From contig CM034100.1 of NCBI GenBank assembly GCA_019914945.1, forward strand, positions 757,209 through 821,208: DNA of 64,000 nt, in the 5' to 3' direction. The notes under the pieces are model-generated. The model was not told where the DNA came from, ran no database searches, and was given only the letters and a program-made list of their open reading frames with translations. Source of the stretch: Typha latifolia (lineage: Eukaryota; Streptophyta; Magnoliopsida; Poales; Typhaceae). A program made the translations under genes and the position numbers. Positions within the stretch are counted from its first letter, which is position 1. Every line of letters starts with the position of its first letter. Shown here piece after piece: positions 39,729-51,174 of this stretch.

Positions 39729-42700
39729 TCCGCACTTAAGATGTTACATAAGTCTGAGGGGACAGGATCCGCCAGACCCAAACTTACAGTGGACCCAACC
39801 ACCTTCCCACGATTAGCTGCCCAGTCCGCCACTCTATTTGCTTCTCTATACACGTTAGAAACTCTCCACCCTCTACATTCTCTCAGCAGAGTTTTACATT
39901 CATCTACCATATTTCTAATGCGCCAAGGAGGGCTCGACTCACTGCGAAGGAAATTGGCGAGCTCTCGGGAGTCCGTCTCTAGAATTAGCTGGCACTCCTT
40001 GTCCACCAATTTGAGACCAAACCTCGCCGCCCAAGCTTCCGCGTATATGGCTGCCATATTAGGACACGGTTCCCACGCGAGCTGCAGCATATTGCCCTCA
40101 TCATCCCGCAGCACCATTCCGACACCACCTTGAATGTCCGCTGCGTCGTAGCACCCATCTGTATTAAGCTTTACCCAGCCCTTATCCGGGACGTCCCATT
40201 TGGTTTGCCCCCTAGTCGTAGCTTCCTTAGGAGCCTCCTCGCGCTTTGCATATTCTCTGGCCATAGCTAGCGCCTTCCCGACGATTACCCTCGGGCTTAG
40301 CCTCCCTCCTCCGAAAGTTACGGCATTTCTCTGTTTCCAAATCATCCACAGTGTCGATGCAATTTTGGCCTTAACTTCCATATCCTTATGTTGGTCTGCA
40401 TGCCAAGTAGAGGTCAGCCAGTTCTCGTCCACTTGAAGCGCCATCCTCCCCGTGCTGTTTTGGAGCTCAGCCCAGCACTCGCGGCAGTATCTACATGTGA
40501 AGAAAAGGTGGGTGATAATCTTGTCGTGGAGCTCGCATAATGCACACAGCGCCCCATATCTCAATCCAACCTTCTCCATCAGCACATTAGTGGGTAGTCT
40601 TCTCCATGAAAGCTTCCACACAAAGGTACGGACTCTAGGCGCTACTTGGAGTTTCCATAGCACCTTCCAACCTGGCCAGATGTCCTCCGCTATTGGGCTG
40701 AGGAAGGAGTAGATCGACTTCACTGATGGCTTGCCTTGCGAATGCGGCCACCATATCCACGTGTCGACTGAGGTGGGGCTCCCAGCTTGGAAAGTCAGGT
40801 TGTCGAAAGCCAGCTCTTCTCCTGCCTCACTAATAATTCGACGTTCTTCCCACCTCCGCCGGTCTAGCAGCTCCTCTACCTTGGTTGTCTCTTCCGAAGT
40901 CTTGGCACTCATTATCCTGGGTTGTCTACTCCATGGGACCGGTGAGAGCCAAGGTTCTATTGCCACACTGGTTGTGCACCCATTGCCAATCAATTTTTTG
41001 AAGCCCAGCTTCAGACTTCTCGCCACACCATTGATCGACCTCCAGAGCCAGGAGACGTTCTGCCCTTCAAATCGATTCCATGGGCTCAAAGGTCCATACT
41101 TAGCTGTAAGCAGTTTGACCCACGGCACCTCCTCCTGGTTCAGAACCTTCAGCGCCAGCTTACCTATGTGCGCAGTTCTTGCTCTCCAGAGGTCTCTGAT
41201 CTCCAAGCCACCCTCAGCTTTTGGTCTGCTGACAGTCTCCCAGCTGACTAAGTGCATTCCGCGCCCGTTAGCTTTGTCCCAAAGGAAAGATCTGGCCTTC
41301 TTGGTTATAGTCTCCAAGACTGAGTCTGGTAGCCAGGTACTTCCGAGCCAGAACGTCAGAATTGCTAAGAGAGTAGCATTGATGAGCGTACTACGGCCAG
41401 CCGTAGACAGCACACCGCGTTTCCAATTCGCCAGCTTCTTATCCACCCGCTCAACCAAAGATTGGTGCTCCCTGACCTTCACTCGTTTGCCCGAGATGAT
41501 CACCCCAAGGTAGACGAAAGGTAGCGCTGCAATCTGAAAGCCGAGGCTATCACTTAGTTTAGCTTGCTGCACAGGCAGCATCCAGGTCGGTAGGTACAGA
41601 GCGGACTTATGGAAGTTCACTCTTTGATTGGAGAGGGCCTCGTAGTGGCTAAGGCATTCTAGAATGCAGTTCGCATTGGTCAGCGAAGCTTGAACCGTTA
41701 TCAGTAGGTCATCTGCATATAGTAAGTGGGAAATCTGCACGTCTCTGACTTTATAGGCTTTCAACTCTCCATTGCTCACCTTCCGGTTGATTAATCCGGA
41801 CAGAATCTGAGACACCAAGATGAATAAGTAAGGAGATAAGGGATCTCCTTGCTTGAGTCCTCTATGCAGTCAGATCCATTCAGACAACTTGCCGTTGATC
41901 AGGATAGCGTATCGAGGCGATGAGATACATGCCCATATCCACTTTCGCCACGATGTCGAGAAGCCCACACGCAAGAGGGTATCCATAACAGCCTCCCATC
42001 TCACCCTGTCGTAGGCCTTTTCCATATCCAGATTTGCCATTATCACCGGTGTGGATCGCCTATCCAAGCACATCGAGTGCGCCACTTCTTGAGCCGCAAG
42101 TGTGTTATCGACAATGCTCCACCCTGCCACAAACGCTGCCTGCTCCGGCCCCACCAGCTGCGGGAGTAGTGGCTTAAGACGACCGATGAGAATTTTGGCA
42201 ATAATCTTATAGGCCACATTGCAGAGAGATATAGGTCTATACTCTTGCACCCGGGTGGGGTGATCTTTTTTTGGGATGAGAGTGATGAAGGTCTGCCCCC
42301 ACCGGTTGGGTAGGGAGGCGGATGTGAAGAAATGATTTATCGCCTGAACCAGGCTTTCACCCATGGCTTCCCAAAACTAGATGTACACCTCCGCTTGCAA
42401 GCCTTCTGGCCCTAGGGCTTTCCCGCAGGGGAGACTCCACAGAGCAGCCTTTATCTCTTCACGGGACACAGGGGCTTCTAGCTGCTGGGCATCTTCCACG
42501 GACAGTTGTGGTAACTCAGGCCAATTTGTCGTAGAGTGAGAGGTGTTGACCTCCGATCCCCACAGATTCTTATAGAATTCCGAGAACAGCCTGCCGACAC
42601 CCTCCTGCTCTTGCACCCAGTTGCCATTGGAGTCGAGCACTCTGGGAATCCGGTTACGATGCCTCCTAATTGTTGCCGAGGGATCGAAGTATCTAGTGTT

Positions 42701-43263
42701 TCGGTCGCCATCATTAACCTAGCGTTGACGCGACCTCTGCAGCCATTTTAGGTTTAGCTGCCTACTCAGAGCAGCTTTCCAGTTGTAAAGGCTTCTCAGC
42801 AAGGGCAGGTCCTCCTCTCCTAATTGACCCTTACCATCTCGCTACTCCATCTCCATTATTTCCCCATAGGTGCATTTGAACTGAAGTTCCAAGTTTCCCA
42901 CTTCATGCTTAGCCCATCGTCTAAGCTCCCCTTGTAGCCTGCAGATCTGTGCATGAAGTCGTGCATGGGGTTGGTTCGGCCTACTTGTCTCCACACCCGT
43001 TCGACCACGCTTCTGCAGCTTTCATATTCTAGCCAAATCATCTCAAATCGAAACGGGCGCATTACTTTTTCGGGGCTAATCTGCACCATAAGAAGCAAGG
43101 GCGCGTGGTCAGAGGCCAATCTGTCCAGATGGAACACCTTGCAGTAAGGGTGTTCTCCCACCCATCTAGGGTTTGCTAGCATCCGGTCAAGTCGGACCCA
43201 GATGCGGTTGGCCCCAGCCCGGTTGTTGCACCAGGTGAACGGGACCCCCACGTATCCATTACC
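39713..43263 (-). pseudogene. Decayed LINE ORF2: endonuclease end, reverse transcriptase, RNase H
   Basis: The 5' part (about 42900-43263) matches the end of the apurinic endonuclease domain (PFTWCNNR, RLDRMLAN, ASDHAPLLL). The reverse transcriptase follows with MANLDMEKAYDRVRW (motif A Asp) and ISHLLYADDLLI (YADD). Then come a zf-RVT-type segment (WRRLPTNVLMEK, CALCELHDKIITHLFF) and an RNase H of the RVT_3 type (KLNTDGCYD, YAEAWAARFG, ILETDSRELANF). In-frame stops lie at 42719-42721, 42377-42379 and 41870-41872, with a frame change further upstream. From 41869 down to 39713 the frame is uninterrupted, so decay is modest and the insertion fairly recent. No function is expected for the host. 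Confidence 0.88.
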
Positions 43264-43264
43264 T

Positions 43265-43290
43265 GGAGTTTCTTTTATTCTGAGAAGATG
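43265..43290. repeat. Probable LINE target-site duplication, 5' side
   Basis: Starts GGAGTTTCTTT (43265-43275) and ends AAGATG, partner of 39585-39608. It begins exactly where LINE coding homology ends. Confidence 0.6.
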
Positions 43291-44108
43291 GCAATGAGGA
43301 AAGGACAAGAGGCACTTGACTTGGCTGTACGAACTTACTACATCCAGGTATTGGCGAATCATGATTGGCCATAATTCATAATCTTTTTCTCTTATCATGT
43401 GCATCGAGTGCATATACACGCAACGAAGAACGATGGAGATTAGCTTCTTTTTTTTGCAGTAGAGGTGGGAGGACCGTAAGGTTCCGAACCGGTCTTTCTA
43501 AGTATTTGATCAAAGTCCGGCTCATCATCAGTCACTGGGCCTGACCCAGTTTACATCGGTCTAGAATATTATATTATAGCTCATTATTATCTATAAACTC
43601 TTGAAAAAATTATATCTTATTAGGTCAATATTTTAGTTAACTTTTATAAAAACATAGATATATAATGAAATATTTAATATGGGATTAAAAAACTATAAAA
43701 ATAAGTTGGTGTAACGGACCCTGCCGTAGGCATAGTGGGTCAGGTTTTTGAGCTAGGCCATACTAGCCCATACTGCCCATCACCAACTTAAGCGACTGTT
43801 CGTGTTGAGCCTACAGGTTGAGCTCAATAATTAGCTCTATTTTGAGCTAGTTAAGTAAATTGGACATCTAATAGGAATATGGCTCTCTCAATATTTTGTT
43901 TTGAGGGCTAACAGCGAAACCATTATTGACATTCTTCATCTTTTTCTTAAAAGAAAAAAAAAGGAAACAAAACATTTCGATCTTACTATTCAATACACCA
44001 TTTCTTGAAGGAAGAAAAGCTAATGCATAATTAGGCGTGCTTTATGTTAATCACAACATAATTGGCCCGTAGGTGTGATAGTACGAGATGTCTGAAGAGA
44101 ATATAATT
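43291..44108. other. Spacer downstream of ALS3/STAR2-like copy 2
   Basis: AT-rich. The stretch from about 43457 to 43850 has GC-rich patches (GAACCGGTC, CACTGGGCCTGACCC, CTAGCCCATACTGCCC) that may be a remnant of a small DNA transposon, but no clear inverted ends or target duplication could be found. No gene. Confidence 0.4.
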
Positions 44109-46750
44109 TTAATCACTCGAGAAGACTTTGTAATCAAGTTGGTAAGCTTTGGTGAAGAAAGCAGGCCAACATAGATAAACTGCCAGGATGCTGCTGATTA
44201 CTGATGCTCCGAGACGAACGTTCAACACAACAATCTGCAATTGAACAGCTTCCAAGGGCGATACGCCTCCCATTATGAGCCCAGTCATCGTACCTGGAAG
44301 AGAAATTAACCCCCGAGCCTTGGCTTTGTCCATAACTGGTGACAGGGCAAGGATGAGAGACCTCTTCACCTGCTGAAGCATCGCTTGACGTGGTGTTGCA
44401 CCGAGAGCCAGCGCTGTTTCCACCTTTAATTTTGTTTTTAAAACAAATAAACAGCATCGATCGATTCAGAAACTAGGGCCATAAGTTTATCACTACTATT
44501 TTCTGCTAGTATCAATGCAGCAAGTTGAGTGGATCGAACCAGATTCTTTTGGTTTTTGACATTCTCTCGGAAGTTTTTCATGGCAACTCCGGTAACCGTC
44601 ATTGCATCACCGACCACCATGCCGGAAACTGGAATGATGTATCTCGGAGTGAAGGGAAAAATCTTCAGAATGACGAGCAAGAACATGGCCACTCCACTGC
44701 CTACCAAAATGGATACGGCAGCAAAGGACTTGCCGCGAGGCACGTGTTTCGCACGCTGACCTGCTGTATATCCAGCAAGAGTTACCTGCATGAGTGTAGG
44801 TGTGGAGCTAGCGCACTTCAGTGATCAGCAGATTCACGTAACAAAATCATGATATCTTCCATCCGAAAACAGAAAGACAGCGATAAAAAAAATGTCATCA
44901 TAGAGGATTACTAATACAGACAGCCTCAGGAATTCAATATAAAGAAACTATATTCAATATAAAGAAAAAAAAACATGAAAAACATCATCACATTGAATTC
45001 AGAACAAGATCATATAGGATGACAAATATTTACAAAACACAATTGCCATCTCACATGGTATAACAGACAACTTCAAGGCCAAGAATTACAACAGATTGAT
45101 TTTTACACAAAGCAAGAAAAACCCCATGCCGACGAGTTTGGCGAGAATTGAAAAAGATCAAGAACAAGGAACCTGGTGAGAAGCTTCCTCTGGAGCCACC
45201 ATTTTTCACTAGGGGCAAGATTATAAAGTGACTTGTGTAAAATATATATATATATTATAATTAGTCTACACAATTGCTCTTCGATTATTGAATGCATCGT
45301 CTCTTCTCCAAGCAATTACAGTAAGCAAGATGGGTTATTCCACCTTTCCCGAAACCGACAAAGCTCAGGTTGCATGTGCAATGGAGAGCGTTATTCACGT
45401 AGGCCATCTCCCTTCTCAAACTAGATAAAATGGTCTGGGATGGGTGAAAGGATCAGATGGGTCCCAAGCCCTCAACAAATACTCTGCAATCTACCGGGGT
45501 GGAGACGAATTGAAACAAAAAATAAAGGGATTATGATGAAGTCAGACAATCTGATGATTCTTTTGGAGAGAGTGAAACGCTTGAAGTGCGCAAGATGGGT
45601 CCCAAGCCCTCAACAAATAGTCTGCAATGCAGACATCACTATGAGTGTGATGGCGCTAAAGGTGTACAACGTCCATCTCACATGTCTTGAAGGATTGACT
45701 TCAAATATGTGTCCAGACAAAAGGTGGATAATATTGTTTTAGTTTTATATGATAGATCAGATAAGAATATTTAAACATTAAAACACGGGATGAAAGAATG
45801 GTGAGGAAGAAGTCTACACGCTTCCGCCCCTTTACCCCTCTTAACACCCAAGTGTTCCTCTCCGCAGGCGTGCGTCGACTTTGACCCAAGCGCCACAAGC
45901 TTCCTCTCCCCTCTTGTAGAGATGTCTACATTGCCGGCAGCGGGCTCCGACTGGCGACCTTTGAGGTCGGGAAGCTTGCTGGAATGGTGAGTCATGGCTT
46001 GGACCTTTTTTTGGCCACTGGTGGCTGGTGAATTTAATGTTGGTTTGAGCTACGAGTTCTGCCGCCATTGTCCCCTGCGGAGAGCGGCAGCCCTCTAATC
46101 ACTTTCCCCCGGACCCCGGTGAGATACGGTCATCTCCCATGGCGACCCTCCCTTCCCACTTGTATCTCTTGGGCCTTGGCTATCGAAGATAAATGGTGAC
46201 TACCCGACCAAAACCAGGTTGAGCCCGGGCAGAATCCCATTTAATTTCGGTTGGCTCGTTCAAGATTCCTTTAAATGCTTCAAGAGCCTTCGCTTAATTT
46301 ATTCCATTCAAATATGCCTTTTTTTCCCCCCGAATATAAGGTAAGCTGTTTTCCTAACAATCTGAATTCTTCCTCTATTTCATAACCTCAAAACTCCAAT
46401 TACCCATAAAAGAAAACTCGCTTTTCCACCCAAATTCACCAATAAAAATCCAAAATTTTCACACCCAAAAAAAAAACACATACCATGAAAAGGTACACAA
46501 GCACGATCCATGCGACGTTCTTCTGAGTAAAAAGAAACTGGAGAAGGAACCCAACCACGGAGAGCTGGAGGAAGGACCTGGCAACGGAGTAGATCATCTC
46601 CCCCTCGAGCCCAAGCTTTTGCACGAAGGAGAGAGCCACCGCCATCAAGACCACCGCCGTCGCGGCCAATGGTTTCAACATTCCTGTGAAGAAATCCATC
46701 CAAAAGGATGGATCCATCCAATCCACGGAGGATTCCACTGGGGTGAGCAT
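44109..46750 (-). CDS. ALS3-like: ALS3/STAR2-type UPF0014 membrane protein, copy 2
   Basis: Three exons: 46750-46484, 44785-44540, 44423-44109; 828 nt, 275 residues. Exons 2 and 3 have the same lengths and phases as copy 1 (246 and 315 nt). In exon 3 about 20 of 105 residues differ, roughly 81% identity, so the duplication is old. The conserved blocks TAGQRAKHVPRGK, RYIIPVSGMVVGDAMTVTG and SLPGTMTGLIMGGVSPLEA are present, with no stops or frameshifts. The N-terminus before WMDPSFW differs. Differences: an Arg in the last membrane segment (LNVRLGASVIS against MNMLIGASTVS in copy 1), a weak donor GTTCGA after exon 2, and a much longer first intron (1698 against 686 bases) holding extra repeats. 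It presumably pairs with a STAR1-like ATPase as copy 1 would; whether both work is unknown. Confidence 0.9.
45455..45628. repeat. 36-bp direct repeat in intron 1 of ALS3/STAR2-like copy 2
   Basis: Units at 45455-45490 and 45593-45628 start AGATGGGTCCCAAGCCCTCA and differ at one base of 36. They are 138 bases apart. Confidence 0.85.
45780..46270. other. GC-rich insert in intron 1 of ALS3/STAR2-like copy 2
   Basis: About 490 bases of markedly higher GC than the surrounding intron and without counterpart in copy 1. It contains CTTCCGCCCCTTTACCCCTC, GCCGGCAGCGGGCTCCGACT and GGTTGAGCCCGGGCAGAATC. It looks like an inserted repeat or retroelement fragment, but no conserved coding domain was recognised in any frame. 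Confidence 0.5.
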
Positions 46751-47480
46751 CGTAGGAGAAGAAGGGGAAAAAATATGGAAGAGAAGTAGGAACTAGGAAA
46801 TGAGGCTATAGATCTTGTCGTTATTATTAGAGTTTGTTTCAAACACGAAATAGAGAGAGATTCCAGTGGGACCCGGCAGGCGGACTACTAAGATCTAACA
46901 CACCAGTAGGACTCTGGCTCTTTTGTGACTGGTATTTGGTCAATTGGTAGACAACTACTAAGAATTTTGGACTTAGATTTTGAGCTAAGATTTACCCGGA
47001 ATTATTGAGTAAATATTTCTTGTATAAATATAATGAAAAGAGGATAAGCAATCTCATTACACGGGAGGAGAATCAAGCAGACACAGACTACAGAGTAATT
47101 AAAAGGAGTATCATATAGAGGACTCTATTTTCCCTTTCTTTATCCGTTGGACAGCATATTTGCAAGGAAAAGAAGGCATAAATCAAGGAAAGTAATACAA
47201 GTAGTAAAACTCACATTTGTAGCCAATCCATATAGGAATCTAGTTTAACACGATTTAACCTTTCCAATTCTGCCATGTATCTTCAAAATTAGTAATCCCT
47301 GCAAAGAACCACAGCAGAAGGTAGAAAGCTCGGGTATTGATAACGACATTGATAAAGAAGACATACCAATTGCAACAATTGCCACAATGTTTTATTCTTC
47401 TCTAGTTTCCATTACAAATTTCACGTTATTCTACCGCAGACACTTAGTGCCCTTGATATAAGAGGATGATACATCAAATA
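46751..47480. other. Promoter side of ALS3/STAR2-like copy 2 and 3' flank of the microprotein gene
   Basis: No gene seen. The first about 300 bases are the probable leader and promoter of copy 2. Confidence 0.55.
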
Positions 47481-47651
47481 TCAATCTTCATCTTTTTTCT
47501 TGGGCTTCCTGTATGTCTCTTCAATTTGCTTTGCTTTGAAAACCCAAGTATTCACAAGGTTCTTTATATTTGGGATGTCATAATTCTGGGCAATGTAAAT
47601 ACCACATCCAGTTCCCACCAGAAATGAGAAACTGCTCCTAAATATACCCAT
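47481..47651 (-). CDS. STMP1-like (DUF4535) short membrane microprotein
   Basis: 57 codons from ATG (47651-47649) to TGA (47483-47481), 56 residues. It starts MGIFRSSFSFLVGTGCGIYI, a single hydrophobic helix with Gly spacing, followed by AQNYDIPNIKNL, a basic/aromatic stretch and a KPKKKDED tail. The AQNYDIPN block and layout match the eukaryotic short transmembrane mitochondrial protein 1 family (DUF4535), whose animal member is a mitochondrial membrane microprotein; plant members are little studied. The whole CDS lies in one exon: an acceptor (CTGCAG read on the minus strand) is 12 bases before the ATG, and the leader exon is probably at 49405 and above. Mitochondrial location is inferred from the family. 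Easily missed because of its size. Confidence 0.85.
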   Translation of the reverse strand: MGIFRSSFSFLVGTGCGIYIAQNYDIPNIKNLVNTWVFKAKQIEETYRKPKKKDED

Positions 47652-47663
47652 CTTAAAGCTAAT

Positions 47664-49404
47664 CTGCAGCCAATCAGAAGAAAATAAAAAAGCAATTGTT
47701 ATTTGTTTACTCTAGGGTGCCAAGAAAGATTAGGAAGATGCAACAAGAGAAATAGAGAAACTGGTGTCTAGCATCCATGACTGAAATAGAGGACAGATGC
47801 TCATCATGCAGGAATATAGCTTACAAGTTAAACTACTTCAGATCTGATTTGTATCCTGCTACCATTAATTTCATGCATTTTTTAAAAATAATATGAGATG
47901 GCTATAAGCCTATAACTTCACAAAGAATTCAGGGTAGTCAAGGGAAAGAGCAATTGTGTTCTTTGATTGGTGAGTAGGCTCAAGAATATCCTAATCTATA
48001 TATATAGCCCAATCAAATTATGATTTCTAGGTTATATTGCAATAAGTTGTTATCTAAATCAAACAACACTTGCAAATTCACATATATTTGGATAGTACAA
48101 TATGAAGATAACATGAGATAGATGGCACTAAAGATTATTAAGCAAATTCTATTAGATAAACAAAATTTCGCAACTACATACTCAAGATGTGAGCTTTGAA
48201 AAGTAGAAGGAAATTGTCCACTTGGATAGTGTCTTTAAGTTTTTCTTTTCAAAAAAAGCAGCATTACAGCATATAATTCAAAGGGATCAAGTGCCTAAGA
48301 TTGAACTCCTGCACAGTTGTGAAATTAAAAATAGGTACACAATGAGCTGTCTGAAAAATGTCCTCAACAACAAGAAAAGCTTATCAAGAGGCCAACTCAC
48401 ATCCAACAATTTGGCTATCTGTTTCATAATATTTGTATAAAAGAATCTGCATTTCTTTTTGTCAGCTAGTTTTCTTCTTTTGTATGATGTATGATCGGGC
48501 AGAAAATCTTTGTAACAACTTCAACTTCAGTATCACAATCTTTAAATACAAAGACAAGTCGTCACCCTTACTAACAATGTGCAAAACCTAATTTACCAAA
48601 CTTAATAGGAGTATGCTGTTAAATTTTCCATTGAGAGTGATAACATAGTCCTTCACCATTGCTGAATCAGTTTAAACTTTATACTTTTATGTCACTATAA
48701 ACTGGAGGATGTACATAGCCAACCTCAGACCGAAAATTGAAATGTCTATCTTCCTAAAAGGCAATATAGTTGCTTACAAGTCAATTTTCATAATTTATCT
48801 TCCCAAAATCCATGTAAACTTAAAAATGTGTTTAACTGTCTTCTAACAGTGTAAAGCTTGTACAAGAACCAACTTGAAACTCTTCGCCCATTTAATTGAC
48901 GACCTTCAACTACTGGACTGGAAAGGTTCTAGTTCATAGTAGCATCTAACTTCATGTCTTTATAAAGAATCAGCGGATGGGCCAAAAGGAGTAGGCCAGT
49001 TCCATGACCAACCTTTGATAGCAGAAACCATACTTCAGAAAGTAGAATGAGAAGCTATCTAAAAATTTCGATTTTTGATCTATATGCCACTACACAGCTA
49101 GTTATATCCAGATAAGTGTTACAATTAAGGGTCACGCAAAGCAAATATCGATTAAACACTGCCTAAATCTTTGATCCCCTATTATAATTTTATTGCTTCC
49201 TAACTCGAATTCCCTTTTCAACATCACGTCAATAACCAACAAGAACCCTAAGCAAGGGTCATCCTGTCTATATTAACAAGAAATAACCAACAAAATATAC
49301 AAAAGGCAAGATAATTCGCGAACGATGGCACCGGATTGAGAGAAAGGATCTACTCCGCAGCAGGAAAGCAATCGGAAACAAAATCGAAACGGAGAAGAAG
49401 CTAC
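47664..49404 (-). other. Probable 1.7 kb leader intron of the microprotein gene
   Basis: Donor CATCAG/GTAGCT at 49404 (minus strand) and acceptor CTGCAG ending at 47664. AT-rich with no coding signal. The next upstream sequence (49405-49560) is GC-richer, as expected for a first exon and promoter. Predicted from splice sites only. Confidence 0.55.
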
Positions 49405-50236
49405 CTGATGGAATCCACGCTTTACGACGCCGCGAAGGAAGGGATCGCGAGGAGCGAAGCATAAAGAAGCAGACGAAGCGAGATCGGAGGAAGGCGCGGA
49501 GATTTAGAATACAGAGGGAGGAGACGGTTGCTTCGCTAGTTCGCGCTGCTCGCCTACTTCGCTCCTATTGCTGCTTCGAACGCCTTCAATAGAACGAGTT
49601 CGGGTCGGGTCGGATCCGACAATATCCGACTCAAACGGATAGAGAACCCGAATCCGATTCTTAAGCTAGTTATTAACTACTTCTTTTGGGATTTATTTTC
49701 AAATCGCCGATATCTTTGGTTCCATCGACTTCGAGCTCAAAGTGCTCATTTCGGGTTCGACCGAGTCGATATTTGTTAAGGTGAGATCGATGACTCCATT
49801 TGGAGTCAAAACATTATATAACTTACTTGTGACTTACGAAATCCCATCAATAAATAGTGTTTACTACTATATCTAACCCACTGATCACTCTGCCACGTGT
49901 ATTCCCTTCCTGGAATTCTAATCTCTTATACTTGCTATATCAACTCAGATTGATGTAGAACTTGTCGGCTTGTGGAAACAAGACACAGACTTGAGAAGAA
50001 AAATCCAAAAAAAAGATTAGAGAGAGGGGGAGAGAGAAAGATTCTATATTTTGGAAGTATATAGAAAAGAGTGCATGCATGCACGTTAACTTTCTGAGTA
50101 GCATACGTATACTACAGTGACCGTACAAATATAAGTCTTTAATTACTTGGATACAATTATACACTACAGTCGAGCTACGTTACTACGTAAGAAGAAGAGA
50201 GCCGTGGCTGGTTGCATTAAAGATGGAGAGGGATAG
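49405..50236. other. Leader exon/promoter of microprotein gene and 3' flank of WOX3-like gene
   Basis: 49405-49560 is the probable leader exon and core promoter of the microprotein gene. The GGGTCGGGTCGGATCCGAC segment near 49600 is repetitive. The rest is AT-rich and includes the WOX3-like 3' untranslated region. Confidence 0.5.
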
Positions 50237-50992
50237 TTAGAGAAGCATTTTGATATCAGAAGGCTTGGAAGTGCTGCTCTCGTATTTGAGATCTCCACTG
50301 CTCTTAGTTGGGAAGAGATCAAGAGTCTCGAGTGGCCTTCGGATTAATGGAGGATTAATAGTTGAGCCAGCTGCAGCACCCATCATCACCATCCATTCGT
50401 ATCCTGATGCTGGATCACTACTCACCATAGATGCTTCTTCTCGTCGGATATTGCTATCCTCTTTTACTAGCAAACTTCGCCCATGGATTCCTCCCTGTTC
50501 CATATCATCAAGATTAACAACTAGTGATGACTTAGTAAACGAATCATTGGCTAGCTAGCTATCAACTTATTTGTTTAGATAAAATGGTGAATTATCATAG
50601 TATCATTGTACAATACATACATATATATGGATTAGCTTAGAACAAGTGCATACCTGGTGGAAGAATGGAGGTGAGATCCTTTGGTGTAATGGAAGGGAAG
50701 GAGGAGAGGGGAAAGCTTGTTCCAGGTGAGGGAGTAATTGATGTGAGTGGGTACAGAGAAGGTGGTGATTCATACAAAGCCTCCTGCGAAGCTTTTGCCT
50801 GTCCCTAGCCTTGTGGTTTTGGAACCAATAGAATACATTCTTGCCTTCTATCCTACCATAGTATGAGAGATGGGCTGTGATTTGCTGTATCTGGGAGGCA
50901 CTTGGAGTCCTAACTCCACTCCTATACATCTCCTCCAGTATCATCAGCTGCTCTGGAGTTGGGCACCATCTTGTTGAAGGAGCCTGAGGCAT
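50237..50992 (-). CDS. WOX3: WUSCHEL-related homeobox protein, WOX3 type
   Basis: Two exons, 50992-50654 and 50494-50237, phase-0 GT-AG intron; 198 residues. The ATG at 50992 gives [20 protein letters not shown], the usual WOX3 start. The homeodomain spans about residues 5-70, with the WUS-clade spacing ([40 protein letters not shown]). A His/Pro-rich linker follows. The C-terminal WUS box is TLDLFP at about residues 170-175, within [19 protein letters not shown], close to WOX3/PRS and the grass narrow-sheath proteins. Known: these nuclear transcription factors recruit founder cells at lateral organ margins, setting leaf and floral-organ width; the WUS box recruits TOPLESS-type corepressors. 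An in-frame open region continues upstream of the ATG, with no homology. A (GA)n run near 51175 lies in the probable leader or promoter. Confidence 0.93.
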
Positions 50993-51173
50993 CTCTCCTC
51001 CCTCTACTTCTCTACCTCTTTCTTTCTTAGATATATGGGCATGTGGGTGTGGATATATGGCTGCACGGGGGATGACAAGTGGAGGGATAGGGGAAGTGAG
51101 ACAAGAGACAAAGGGGATATTAAAGTGAAGCAGATCAAATGTATATAGGAGCAAAGTGGATCTTATAAAAACT

Positions 51174-51174
<1 letters not shown>

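Larger units (their letters stand above)
39609..43264 (-). mobile_element. 5'-truncated LINE (plant L1-type non-LTR retrotransposon)
   Basis: About 3.66 kb on the minus strand. At its 3' end a tail reads, on the minus strand, as A runs interrupted by single G (39613-39641 on the plus strand shows T runs). Homology starts abruptly inside the endonuclease domain near 43262, the typical 5' truncation of incomplete reverse transcription. Flanking sequences at 39585-39608 and 43265-43290 resemble a target duplication. Internal order is endonuclease end, reverse transcriptase, zinc-binding domain, RNase H, as in plant L1. Several nonsense codons and at least one frameshift show it is dead. It lies between the two ALS3/STAR2-like copies, in the same orientation. 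Confidence 0.88.

Noticed and set aside
40731..41513. 260-codon open frame on the plus strand inside the LINE
   Set aside because: Antisense shadow of the reverse-transcriptase/RNase H frame on the minus strand.
43457..43850. Possible second small DNA transposon near CAGTAGAGGTGGG
   Set aside because: No matching inverted end and no target duplication could be identified.
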